Assembly (NCBI GenBank): GCA_036394995.1
Contig: DASWED010000077.1
Span: forward strand, 1 to 28,128
Direction: 5' to 3'
Source: DASWED01 sp036394995
GTDB lineage: Bacteria > Actinomycetota > UBA4738 > JACQTL01
Length of the DNA stretch: 28,128 nucleotides
Of the stretch, positions 16,374 to 24,318 are shown piece after piece. Within the stretch, counting starts at the first letter, position 1. Each line of letters starts with the position of its first letter. The translations under genes and the position numbers were made by a program. Under the pieces are notes generated by a model. That model searched no databases, had not been told where the DNA came from, and was given only the letters and a program-made list of their open reading frames with translations.

Positions 16374-17132
16374 CCGGTCAGCTAGCCCCTTCCGCTTCCC
16401 GATGATGTTCGGCTGCTCCATCCCCAGGAACAACGGCGCTGTGGGGCACAGGTCCGCCAGGGGGCAGACCTCGCAGCGGGGGCGCCCCGGCTTGCACACC
16501 TCGCGACCCAGGCGGATGAGCCCGACGTGCATCGAGACGCGCAGCCGGGGCGGGACGAGCGCCTTCAGGATGCGGTGCGCGGCGGCGGCATCCGTTCGGG
16601 GCGGGATCCACCCGAGGCGGCCGGCCGCGCGGTGGACGTGCGTGTCCACCGGGATGGCCGGACGAACCAGAGCGAACGCCAGCACGCAGGCGGCCGTCTT
16701 CGGGCCGACGCCCGGCAACGACGTGAGGTAGGCCTCGACCTCCTCGTCGGTGGCATCCCGCATCCAGGCCAGGTCCAGCGAGCCGTCGCGGTCACGGATC
16801 TCCCGGAGGATCGCCAGGATCCGCGGCGCCTTGATGTTCGCCAGGCCGCCGGGCCGGATGGCCTCCGCCACGTCGGCGACCCGGGCGTCCGCCAGCTCCT
16901 CCCACGTGGGGAACCGCCGCCGGAGGGCCTGGAAGGCCCGATCCCGGTTCACGTCGCTGGTGTTCTGCGACAGGACCGTCAGGACGAGCTCCTCGACCGG
17001 ATCGCGTCGCGTCGGAGGATCGAGCGGCCCGAACCGCCGGGCCAGCCGCCGATGGGCCTCCCGGATCGTCGCGGGGTCGACGTCCGGAGCGGGCGTTGCG
17101 GACGGGGCTCGTGAACGACGGGCCGGGCTCAC
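16365..17132 (-). CDS. nth: Endonuclease III-family DNA glycosylase/AP lyase
   Basis: 255 aa from GTG 17132, whose start overlaps the dnaB stop as GTGA. It removes oxidised pyrimidines in base-excision repair. Seen: helix-hairpin-helix LPGVGPKTAACVLAF with catalytic K145, the conserved Asp D163 in VDTHVHR, and the 4Fe-4S cluster ligands C213, C220, C223, C229 (C-x6-C-x2-C-x5-C). Length is somewhat above the usual 210-220 because of a charged N-terminal lead and about 20 residues after the cluster. Its TGA (16367-16365) lies inside the acceptor stem of the convergent tRNA-Gly gene, so the last codons are also tRNA sequence. Confidence 0.93.
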   Translation of the reverse strand: MSPARRSRAPSATPAPDVDPATIREAHRRLARRFGPLDPPTRRDPVEELVLTVLSQNTSDVNRDRAFQALRRRFPTWEELADARVADVAEAIRPGGLANIKAPRILAILREIRDRDGSLDLAWMRDATDEEVEAYLTSLPGVGPKTAACVLAFALVRPAIPVDTHVHRAAGRLGWIPPRTDAAAAHRILKALVPPRLRVSMHVGLIRLGREVCKPGRPRCEVCPLADLCPTAPLFLGMEQPNIIGKRKGLADRSG

Positions 17133-19738
17133 CCCCGGTAGAGGTTGTTGAACCGGATGAGGTCGTCCCGGAACGCCAGCTTGATCGTGCCGGTGGGCCC
17201 GTTCCGGTGCTTCGCCACGATCAGCTCGGCCTCCCCCTTTGCCCAGTGCCCGTCCTCGTCCTTCTCCCGATGGATGAACATCACGACGTCGGAGTCCTGT
17301 TCTAGCGCGCCCGAGTTATGGCTGAATATCCCATTTGCAACCCACGTGGATGGGCCTGGAACCGTCAGATCGAAAACCTCTACCTCCCCCGCCGGAGCTA
17401 CCTCCACAACCCGGTCCCAGAAGACATCGCTTGCCGCGGCAAGTCGAAGATTCCTGTCATCGAAGATGTCTCCATACTCCGCCACCATCCTGCGTGAGGG
17501 GGAGGACCTGAAATTAGTGCCCCCCTGGGTGGTTCCCCGAATACCGGCGAGTCCCGACAGCGTGATCCCTCTTGCAGTCATCAAGTTCTGAACCCGATCA
17601 AGAACCCCTCGCGGTAGCGTGTCGACATTCGTGTTTGTCGCACGACCCTCGAGGGTGGTAGCGAGCAATGCTGCCGGTGCTCGCCGCGGACCGAATCCTC
17701 CGACCTCGTCGAGGAAGCGCAGGAGGTTCCCCCCGCCCGAGACCCTCACCGAGTACCAGAGCGATTCTCTCTGCCGAACCTCGTGGATGCGGGCCACGAT
17801 CCCAAGGCGGGACAGGAGGGTCGCCACATGGTCAGCCAGGCCTCGGCTGGCCGTGGTGAAGTGCACGCCCGGCGATCCGCGCTGGCCAGCCCGGCGAACG
17901 GTGATCGACCCATCGGTCGACCATAGATGCCGGAGAAGCAGCGCAATCTGACGATTCGGCAGACGGAATGCCGCTTGCGGCAAACGCTTCTCGTGGGAGC
18001 GCTGGCCGAAGATGCCGAGCTCCCGAAGCCACAGGTTCACACCCGCCGGGTGCCACCGGTTCCCGTTGCCGCTCATGACGAGTTGGTGCCAGGCCCCGCG
18101 TCCCGCGTATCGCTTGACCCTCACTCCGAACTGTTGTGTGGCTGCCTTCGTCACCGCGAAGCTGTTCTCCTCGGAGGCCGTGGTGTACCGCAGCGGCTGA
18201 TGTGTTAGATAGCTCCCATCTCCCACCAGGTGGCCGAGGAGCACAACCCGATCGTCCGGCCACGCCTCCGTGTTGGCCGGCTCGGGCAGACGTCGAGGGA
18301 TACCCACCCTGTCGCCCTGCTTCAGGTCCTCCACCCGCATCCACCGGTCGAACCCGCACAGCCGGTGCCGGGCGGTCGCGCGGATCCTGCGACCCGAGGC
18401 CAGCTGCACCTCGAACACGGGGCGGGTCCCCACACTCCAGACCAGGTCGCTTCGTGCGGTGCACAGTCGTCCGTCCCTCGCGATCGAGACCACTTCCGGC
18501 TTCGTTCCGACGAGGTCTCGGATCGACACGTGGCGCCCGTCGGCGAGGGCGACGGTGGTGTCGCCCGTGACGCATTCCCTCAGGTTCGAGAGCTGGGGCT
18601 TGGCGCCCTCGCGGCGTTCGGGATCGCGGTTGAGCTGGGAGAGAGCAACCACCGGGATGTTGAGCTCCTTCGCCAGGAGCTTCAGGGAGCGGCTGATCTC
18701 GGCGATCTCCTGCTGGCGGTTGTCCACGCGGCGGTGGGGGCTCATCAGCTGGAGGTAGTCCACGACGATGAGCGCCAGGCCGTCGCGCGAACGCATCCGG
18801 CGGGCCTTGGCCCGGATGTCCAGGATCGTGACGTCCCCGGCGTCGACGATCCACATGGGGGCGTCGTGCAGCGTGTCGGCGGCGTCGGCGAACGCGCTGA
18901 AATCCGCGGCGCCGATCTTGCCGGCGCGAACCTTCGACATGGGGACCCCGGCCTCGCTGCACAGCAGGCGCATCCCGAGCTCCCATCGCGACATCTCGAG
19001 CGAGAACAGCGCCACCGGCTGCCGTTCGGCGACGGCCACGTTCCGGGCGATGTTCACGGCGAGGGCCGACTTCCCGGCGCCCGGGCGCGCGGCGATGATG
19101 ATGAAGTTGCCGGCCTGGAGGCCCGACAGCAGCTCATCCACGTCACGGAACCCCGTGGGGAGCCCGGCCAGGGACGACTCGCGCGACTGGATGTGCTCGA
19201 TGTCGTCGATGGCCGCGGAGATGACCGGCTGGAGCGCGACCATCTCGTCGCGCTGTTCGTGGCGGGAGGCCGCGTAGATCTTCCCCTCGGCCTGTTCGGC
19301 GGCGATCCGGGGGTTCTCCGGGATGCCGAATGCCAGGTCCATGACGTCCGCGGCGGCCGAAATCAGCCTGCGGAGCAGGGCGTGGTCGGCCACGATCCTC
19401 GCGTAGTACTGGGCGCTCGCGGGAGACGGGACCTGTTCGACCAGCTCCTGGATCCGGAGCGCTCCCCCGACCTCCGGGAGGTGGCCCCCCCGCTTGAGCT
19501 CCTCCACCGTGGTGATGGCGTCGACGGGCTCGCCGCGCGCGTACATCTGCAGGATGGCCTCGTAGATCGTGCCGTTGGCCCGACGGTAGAACTCGTCGGG
19601 CTTGAGAACCTCGATGACGTCCGCGATCGCTTCGGCCGAGATCATCATGGCCCCCAGCACCGAGTCCTCGGCCTCGAGGTTGTGCGGGGGGACCCGCTCC
19701 GGGCGGGCCCGTCTCACGTCGTCCGCGATCTTCGCCAT
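17129..19738 (-). CDS. dnaB: Replicative DNA helicase DnaB, intein-containing precursor
   Basis: 869-aa precursor; after splicing 449 aa, the normal DnaB size. DnaB is the hexameric 5'-3' helicase at the replication fork. The N-terminal domain begins VPPHNLEAEDSVLGAMM. The RecA-like domain has Walker A ARPGAGKS (217-224), Walker B LALIVVDYLQLM (about 315-325) and SLEMSRWELGMRLL. Intein residues 389-808 interrupt NLRE/SGALEQDSD, and the C-extein (61 aa) ends RFNNLYRG. The start ATG 19738 follows GAGAGGATG. nth is coupled downstream. Upstream, 19739-20019 holds the leader, a hairpin and DnaA-box-like sites. In many bacteria dnaB follows rplI; here about 4.6 kb separates them. Confidence 0.95.
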   Translation of the reverse strand: MAKIADDVRRARPERVPPHNLEAEDSVLGAMMISAEAIADVIEVLKPDEFYRRANGTIYEAILQMYARGEPVDAITTVEELKRGGHLPEVGGALRIQELVEQVPSPASAQYYARIVADHALLRRLISAAADVMDLAFGIPENPRIAAEQAEGKIYAASRHEQRDEMVALQPVISAAIDDIEHIQSRESSLAGLPTGFRDVDELLSGLQAGNFIIIAARPGAGKSALAVNIARNVAVAERQPVALFSLEMSRWELGMRLLCSEAGVPMSKVRAGKIGAADFSAFADAADTLHDAPMWIVDAGDVTILDIRAKARRMRSRDGLALIVVDYLQLMSPHRRVDNRQQEIAEISRSLKLLAKELNIPVVALSQLNRDPERREGAKPQLSNLRECVTGDTTVALADGRHVSIRDLVGTKPEVVSIARDGRLCTARSDLVWSVGTRPVFEVQLASGRRIRATARHRLCGFDRWMRVEDLKQGDRVGIPRRLPEPANTEAWPDDRVVLLGHLVGDGSYLTHQPLRYTTASEENSFAVTKAATQQFGVRVKRYAGRGAWHQLVMSGNGNRWHPAGVNLWLRELGIFGQRSHEKRLPQAAFRLPNRQIALLLRHLWSTDGSITVRRAGQRGSPGVHFTTASRGLADHVATLLSRLGIVARIHEVRQRESLWYSVRVSGGGNLLRFLDEVGGFGPRRAPAALLATTLEGRATNTNVDTLPRGVLDRVQNLMTARGITLSGLAGIRGTTQGGTNFRSSPSRRMVAEYGDIFDDRNLRLAAASDVFWDRVVEVAPAGEVEVFDLTVPGPSTWVANGIFSHNSGALEQDSDVVMFIHREKDEDGHWAKGEAELIVAKHRNGPTGTIKLAFRDDLIRFNNLYRG
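17315..18574 (-). mobile_element. DnaB intein with LAGLIDADG homing endonuclease (420 aa)
   Basis: Starts at Cys1 (codon 18574-18572, block A CVTGDTTVALADG) and ends FSHN (Asn codon 17317-17315), followed by Ser+1. Block B is RIRATARH with the T-x-x-H pair. The endonuclease core has two LAGLIDADG-type helices, LLGHLVGDGSY and LLRHLWSTDGSI, each keeping its acidic residue, so homing activity is plausible. Block F reads DLTVPGPSTWVANG; related DnaB inteins usually have His-Asn-Phe where this has Ser-Thr-Trp. The site, between NLRE and SGALEQD, is that of the Synechocystis and Rhodothermus DnaB inteins. GC is visibly lower than in the exteins, suggesting transfer. Confidence 0.93.
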
Positions 19739-19801
19739 GTCATCCTCTCCCGGGAACCACGCGACCCTAGGTCCCCGCCGGCGGGGCGGGAAGGGGAAAG
19801 A

Positions 19802-19819
19802 CCCCGGGATTTCCCGGGG
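19802..19819 (-). promoter_or_regulatory. Strong hairpin in the dnaB leader
   Basis: CCCCGGGA-TT-TCCCGGGG is a perfect 8-bp stem 64 nt before the dnaB start. On the minus strand it is followed by TCTTTCCCC. It could be an attenuator-like element or an end for leftward transcripts; it lies inside the dnaB 5' region whichever promoter is used. Confidence 0.35.
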
Positions 19820-19884
19820 GAAAAGTCGCCCAGCAGGTGGGGGCGCCGCGGCGAGTCCGAATAGTTGTCATACCTCGATCCACC

Positions 19885-19918
19885 TGGGGATTCCGCCTGT
19901 GGAGAACCATGGGGACAA
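19885..19918. promoter_or_regulatory. Three DnaA-box-like sites upstream of dnaB
   Basis: Read on the minus strand these are TTGTCCCCA (19918-19910), TTCTCCACA (19907-19899) and GAATCCCCA (19893-19885), all in one orientation. The first two are one mismatch from the boxes TTGTCCACA and TTATCCACA; the third is poorer. DnaA control of dnaB is possible, but chance cannot be excluded. Confidence 0.3.
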
Positions 19919-20019
19919 CTGTAGAAAGCCCCACTGACACGAACCGACGTGCCCACCGCGGCCGGGTCCGGCCACGGCGGTTCCTTGACGGGGTGGGGAC
20001 GCGCCGGTGGAATGGCCCC

Positions 20020-21918
20020 ATGGCGAGCACCCGGCGACCGAGCGCGGGCCCGAGCTCGACACCGGGCGCCCCCGTGGTGGTGGCCCCGCCCGGAGAGCCG
20101 GGGCCCGGCGACCCGGCGCACGGCGACCCGGCGCACGGCGACCCCGGCGAACGCGGCGAGCCGGCCCACCGCGGCTCGGTCCCCGGCGAATCCGGCGTAC
20201 GGGCCGGGCGGGATCCCGTCGAGTGGCTCCTGGGGACGTCCCGGGGCAACGGGATCGCGGCATTCGTCCTGTACCTCGTGGCCTCGGTGTTCATCTTCGG
20301 GATCCCGATCCTGGCCCATCCCACCGGCACGTTCGTCGGATGGGGGGCCGACCCGCCGTCGTTCGTGTGGTACCTGGGGTGGTGGCCCCACGCCATCTGG
20401 CACGGGCTCGACCCGGTGGTGACCCACCACGTGTGGGCACCGGTCGGGGTGAACCTGACCCACGCGACCGCGATCCCGGGGCCCTCGCTGGCCCTGGCCC
20501 CCGTCACGATCCTGTTCGGGCCGGTGGTCTCGTACAACGTGATGGCGCTCCTCACGCCGGTGCTCGCGGCGTGGACGGCGTACCTGCTGTGCCGGGCCGT
20601 GACCGGCCAGTTCTGGGCGTCGCTCGTGGGCGGGTACCTGTTCGGGTTCTCCGTCTACGTCACCGGACAGATGCTGGGGCATCCGAACCTGGCCCTGGTG
20701 TTCCTGCTGCCGGTGCTGGCCCTGCTGGCTCTCCGGCTGGTGCGGGGCGAGCGGTCGCTCCGTCGAACGGTGCTGTGGATGGCGGCCGCGCTGGTCGGGC
20801 AGTTCCTGACCTCCTACGAGGTGTTCCTGTCGCTCACGATGTTCGTCGCCATCGCGTTGCTCCTAGCCCTGGCGATGCTGCCGTCCCACCGGAGGCCCCT
20901 GCGCGACGTGGCCGTGGCGGTCGGTGCGTCCTACGCGCTGACCGCCGTGGTGGTGTCGCCCCTGCTGTGGTCGTTCCTCATGGCGAAGGAATCCCCCCCG
21001 ACGTACGCCTTCTGGTCGACGATCTTCGCCACCGACCTGGTCAATTTCCTCGTGCCCACCAGCCTCACCGCCGCCGGCGGAGGGAACTTCTTCGACGTCA
21101 CCGGGAAGTTCACCGGCGACATCTCCGAGCAGGCCGCCTACTTCGGGCTGCCCGTTCTGCTCATGGTCGCCGCGTTCACGATCGCGTGCTGGCGCCACCG
21201 GTGGGCGAAGTGGATGCTCGCGTTCACGGGTGTGGCATGCGTGCTGTCCCTGGGAACCCACCTGCACATCGCGGGAACCGAGACCATCCCGATGCCATGG
21301 AAGGCGCTGGTGTCGCTGCCCCTGCTGAAGTACGCGCTCCCCGGCCGGTTCATGGTCTACGCGTGGCTGCCGGTCGCGGTGATGGCGGCCATGTGGCTGG
21401 CGCTCCGGCCGTCGGGGCTGGGGCGGTGGATGCTGGCCGCCCTCGCCGTGGTCATGCTGTACCCGAACACCCACGGCCCGTTCTGGCACACGTCGTTCTC
21501 CGAGCCGGCCTTCTTCGCCGACGGGAGCGTCAGCCGCGAGATCCCGCACGACGCCACCGTGCTGGTGATCCCGTTCGCCCGGAACGGCGACAGCATGCTG
21601 TGGCAGGCGGACTCCGGGTTCTGGTTCCGGATGCCCACCGGGTACGTGGGGACGCGCAAGCCGCTCGCGTTCGGCAACTGGCCCATCGAGGACGTGCTGT
21701 ACTCCGGACAGCCGGGGGCCGATTCCGCAGAGCAGCTGAAGCAGTATCTGGGGGCGAACCACGTCTCGGCCGTGGTCGTGGTGAAGGGGACGCCGGGAGC
21801 CTGGGCCCGGCTGTTCGCGCCCCTGGGGCAACCGCGCTCGGTGCAGGACGTGGACATCTACACGGTCCCCGGGTCGATCCTGCGAGGCTACGCCGACAGC
21901 CCCCGTCCCCCGGGCTGA
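20020..21918 (+). CDS. Polytopic membrane protein, GT-C glycosyltransferase-like
   Basis: 632 aa from ATG 20020, with GGTGG 10 nt upstream; the frame stays open upstream but that part is Arg-rich and unlikely. Residues 1-80 are a Pro/Gly/Ala-rich cytosolic lead with a small repeat (GDPAHGDPAHGDP). Ten or more membrane helices follow, the first near FVLYLVASVFIFGIPILA. The first outside loop has WGADPPSFVWYLGWWPHAIWHGLDP, with acidic and aromatic residues as in GT-C enzymes that use lipid-linked sugars. The C-terminal 150 residues form a soluble extracytoplasmic domain. Donor and acceptor are unknown. It precedes a metallo-hydrolase gene by 15 nt, so the two are probably cotranscribed. An uncharacterised membrane protein is the safe reading. 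Confidence 0.75.
   Translation: MASTRRPSAGPSSTPGAPVVVAPPGEPGPGDPAHGDPAHGDPGERGEPAHRGSVPGESGVRAGRDPVEWLLGTSRGNGIAAFVLYLVASVFIFGIPILAHPTGTFVGWGADPPSFVWYLGWWPHAIWHGLDPVVTHHVWAPVGVNLTHATAIPGPSLALAPVTILFGPVVSYNVMALLTPVLAAWTAYLLCRAVTGQFWASLVGGYLFGFSVYVTGQMLGHPNLALVFLLPVLALLALRLVRGERSLRRTVLWMAAALVGQFLTSYEVFLSLTMFVAIALLLALAMLPSHRRPLRDVAVAVGASYALTAVVVSPLLWSFLMAKESPPTYAFWSTIFATDLVNFLVPTSLTAAGGGNFFDVTGKFTGDISEQAAYFGLPVLLMVAAFTIACWRHRWAKWMLAFTGVACVLSLGTHLHIAGTETIPMPWKALVSLPLLKYALPGRFMVYAWLPVAVMAAMWLALRPSGLGRWMLAALAVVMLYPNTHGPFWHTSFSEPAFFADGSVSREIPHDATVLVIPFARNGDSMLWQADSGFWFRMPTGYVGTRKPLAFGNWPIEDVLYSGQPGADSAEQLKQYLGANHVSAVVVVKGTPGAWARLFAPLGQPRSVQDVDIYTVPGSILRGYADSPRPPG
20106..20145 (+). repeat. 15-bp tandem repeat, 2.7 copies
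   Basis: CGGCGACCCGGCGCA occurs twice in tandem, followed by a 10-nt third copy with one change at its end. It encodes a GDPAH repeat in the disordered N-terminal lead of the GT-C-like protein. Being a multiple of three it keeps the frame, so copy number may vary between strains. Confidence 0.85.
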
Positions 21919-21933
21919 GGAGAGGATGGAACG

Positions 21934-22668
21934 ATGCCGATCTCGGAGGTCGTTCCCGGGGTCCAGCGGATGTGGTTCCCGGGCATCGACAACAACGCGT
22001 TCCTCATCGCGGGCGATCCCGCCTCGGACGAACCCACGCTGGTCGACGTCGGTCCGCCTGGCGGGCTCGCCCAGATCGCTTCGGCGGTTCGCCGGACCGG
22101 GCTGGCCCCGCGGGGCGTCGGTCACGTCGCGGTGACCCATCACCACACCGATCACACCGGGAGCCTGGCGCGGGTCGCGGCGGCCACGGGCGCGACCGTG
22201 TACGCGGGCGCGGCCGACTCGGGCATCGTGCGGGAAGGCGCAGAACGGCCCAGGGGGAGCGCGCACGGGCCACTCGGACGACTCATGCTGGCCCTGCCCC
22301 GTGGGTCCAGCCTGGCCGATCCGGCCGCCGTCCATGTCGAGGTCGCCGACGGGCAGGAGATCCCTGCGGCCGGAGGCCTGCGGTGCCTCCACACACCGGG
22401 CCACACCGGCGGTCACGTGTCGTACCTGCTTCCCGGCCGGGCCGGCGGGGTCCTGTTCGTGGGGGACGCGGCGGCGAACATGCTCCACTGGCTGGACCTG
22501 GCCCCCCTCAACGAGGATCTGGCCGCTGCACGGGCCAGCTTCGCCAGGCTCGCCGAGCTCGAGTACGAGGTGGCGTGCTTCGGCCACGGGTCGCCGATCC
22601 GGCATCGGGCCGCCGCGAGGTTCCGGCGGCGCGTGGAACGTGTCGCGGGCGGCTCCCCGCCCGCCTAG
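21934..22668 (+). CDS. Metallo-beta-lactamase-fold hydrolase
   Basis: 244 aa from ATG 21934, preceded by GAGGAGAGG and 15 nt after the previous stop. The metal site shows THHHTDHTG (H69, H71, D73, H74), TPGHTGGHVSY, the bridging Asp in FVGDAAA and a last His in CFGHGSP, so all seven ligands of a two-metal MBL fold appear present. Without a signal peptide it is cytosolic. Members include glyoxalase II-like, lactonase and other hydrolases; the substrate cannot be told. Pairing with the GT-C-like gene gives no clear pathway. Confidence 0.88.
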   Translation: MPISEVVPGVQRMWFPGIDNNAFLIAGDPASDEPTLVDVGPPGGLAQIASAVRRTGLAPRGVGHVAVTHHHTDHTGSLARVAAATGATVYAGAADSGIVREGAERPRGSAHGPLGRLMLALPRGSSLADPAAVHVEVADGQEIPAAGGLRCLHTPGHTGGHVSYLLPGRAGGVLFVGDAAANMLHWLDLAPLNEDLAAARASFARLAELEYEVACFGHGSPIRHRAAARFRRRVERVAGGSPPA

Positions 22669-22962
22669 TGGTGTGTCGCGGATTTGGTGATCCGGTCGAG
22701 GGTGGCTTGTCCGCGGGCGACTTCCCGGATGCGCCCACCGCAGCGGTTCCCTCCGCGGCGAACCGGCTAGCCACCGACGGACAGACTTCGGCGTGGACGC
22801 GCACCGGCGAGCGATCTCGGCGTTCGAAACACCGTCCGTGGCCCACAACAACGCCTCGGCCTGGCGCACCTCCCGAGCCGGCGCGGTGTGGGAACGAGCA
22901 AGCCCCTCCAGCTCAACCCGCTGCCCACCCGTCATCTCCAAAGCCCCAGCCACAGCCACCAT
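22669..22962 (-). pseudogene. IS630-like transposase N-terminal remnant, frameshifted
   Basis: Leftward reading from ATG 22962 gives MVAVAGALEMTGGQRVELEG, then LARSHTAPAREVRQAEALLW and GVSNAEIARRCASTPKSVRRW. These match the helix-turn-helix start of IS630-family transposases (LARS.TAPAR..RA..LL...G.SNAEIA). Near 22765 the likeness moves to another frame (RFAAEGTAAVG), then probably a third (GRIREVARGQATLDRITK), and stops at the end of the MBL gene. The catalytic DDE part is absent. Terminal repeats were not found. It marks an old insertion and decay between dnaB and rplI. Confidence 0.65.
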
Positions 22963-22966
22963 CCCC

Positions 22967-24304
22967 TCAGCGCCGTTCGACGATCATGTGCAGCCCACCC
23001 CTGGGCTGCAGCGTGGCCCCCGGGGCCGGCGCCACTCGATGCGACGGGTCGAGACGGAGCCGCCACCGGCTGCCGATGGTGGCCATCAGCAGGACCGCTT
23101 CGAACGGGGCGAACTCGTCCCCCAGGCACATCTTGGGTCCCCCGCCGAAGGGGAAGTAGGCGAACGGGTGCCACCCGGCCCGCCGTTCGGGGAGGAAGCG
23201 GTCCGGGTCGAACCTCCGCGGCTCCGGATGGCACCGGGCGTCCCGGTGGATGACGAAGGCGCTCGTGATTGCGGTGGATCCGGCCGGGATCGCGAAGCCC
23301 CCGATGTCGACGTCCTCCATCGCCCTGCGGGCCAGCATCCACGCCGGCGGGAACAGCCGCATGCCCTCGTCCACGACCCTCCGGCACAGCGGCAGGCGGG
23401 GCAGGTCGTCGAACGTGGGCTCGCGGCCCCCGAGGGCCGAATCGATCTCCTCCAGCACCGTGGCCTCGACGTCGGGGTGCCGGGCGAGCAGGTACCAGGC
23501 CCAGGACAGCGCAGTGCCCGCGGTCTTGTGTCCCCGGAAGATCGAGAGGGCCTCGTCGCGGGCCTGCCGGTCGCGCATGGTGCCCCCCCTCGGGTAGCGG
23601 GCCCGGACCAGCGAGGCCAGGAGGCTGGCGTGGTGCCCGGGCGACAGCCTGCGCTCCCGCACCTCGCGGAGGATCAGTCGGTCGAGGCGCCGACGGGCCC
23701 GATCGAACCGCCGGTTCGCCGGGAGCGGGAGCCGGTCCGTCCCCGGCAGGAACGGGAGCGGAGCGTGCTCCAGCGCGTCCACCGTGTCGGCCAGTGCGAG
23801 GGCGAGCTCCCGGCCGTCCGCCTGCTCGACCAGGACGCCAAACAGGGACTCGATCATGATCTCGGTCGTCGTCCGGGCCAGCAGCGAGAACACATCGACG
23901 CTTTCCCCCTCCACCCACGGGCTCTGCATGCGGAGCCCACCGTCCGTGACGGCGCGTGCGTACGGGTCGAGCGCCGATCCGTGGAGCACGGGGAACAGGA
24001 GCGCGTGCTGCCGCGAGTGGAAGTCGCCTTCGCTCCCGAGGACCCCTTCGCCGAGGAGCCGCCGGGTGAACCGCCGCTCCGCCCGCCCCTTCTGGAACAG
24101 GTGGTCCTGATCCACCAGGAGGGCCTGGGCGTGCTCGGGGCCGTTGAGCAGGAAGGCCCTGACCGGCCCGGCCTCGATGCGGACCACGTCGCCATGTTCA
24201 CGGGCCAGCGCCTGGAAGTATCCAGGAAGGAACGCGGCCGCGCGGGACGCCCCCCGAACGAGGTCCCTCCCCCGCGGCCCCGGTGCCACCCGAGGCTCGC
24301 CCAT
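22967..24304 (-). CDS. Cytochrome P450
   Basis: 445 aa from ATG 24304. Heme-thiolate mono-oxygenase, cytosolic as in bacteria (no membrane anchor). Seen: heme loop FPFGGGPKMCLG with proximal C393, the K-helix E-x-x-R (E313, R316, DEGMRLFPPAW), RFDPDRFLPER, and I-helix FRGHKTAGTALSW (256-268). Odd: where most P450s have an acid before the I-helix Thr (GxE/DT), this has K260. No ferredoxin or reductase partner is nearby, so substrate and electron donor are unknown. It lies between rplI, 56 nt away on the same strand, and the IS630 remnant, suggesting it arrived with the material that split this cluster. Confidence 0.93.
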   Translation of the reverse strand: MGEPRVAPGPRGRDLVRGASRAAAFLPGYFQALAREHGDVVRIEAGPVRAFLLNGPEHAQALLVDQDHLFQKGRAERRFTRRLLGEGVLGSEGDFHSRQHALLFPVLHGSALDPYARAVTDGGLRMQSPWVEGESVDVFSLLARTTTEIMIESLFGVLVEQADGRELALALADTVDALEHAPLPFLPGTDRLPLPANRRFDRARRRLDRLILREVRERRLSPGHHASLLASLVRARYPRGGTMRDRQARDEALSIFRGHKTAGTALSWAWYLLARHPDVEATVLEEIDSALGGREPTFDDLPRLPLCRRVVDEGMRLFPPAWMLARRAMEDVDIGGFAIPAGSTAITSAFVIHRDARCHPEPRRFDPDRFLPERRAGWHPFAYFPFGGGPKMCLGDEFAPFEAVLLMATIGSRWRLRLDPSHRVAPAPGATLQPRGGLHMIVERR

Positions 24305-24312
24305 CGAGACCG

Positions 24313-24318
24313 ACCGTA
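24313..24318 (-). promoter_or_regulatory. Leaderless-type -10 (TACGGT) for the P450 gene
   Basis: TACGGT on the minus strand is 8 nt before ATG 24304, which has no Shine-Dalgarno sequence. The P450 may thus be transcribed separately from the ribosomal genes just upstream. Confidence 0.4.

Noticed and set aside
14314..16731. 805-codon plus-strand frame across ugd, trpD, the tRNA and nth
   Set aside because: Shadow of ugd and antisense to trpD and nth, which have full motifs.
20863..22962. 699-codon minus-strand frame opposite the GT-C and MBL genes
   Set aside because: Only its first 60 or so codons resemble a real protein (the IS630-like remnant); the rest is antisense noise.
20007..23159. 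1050-codon plus-strand frame across the GT-C and MBL genes
   Set aside because: It crosses two recognisable genes in a different frame and shows only Arg/Gly/Pro-rich composition.
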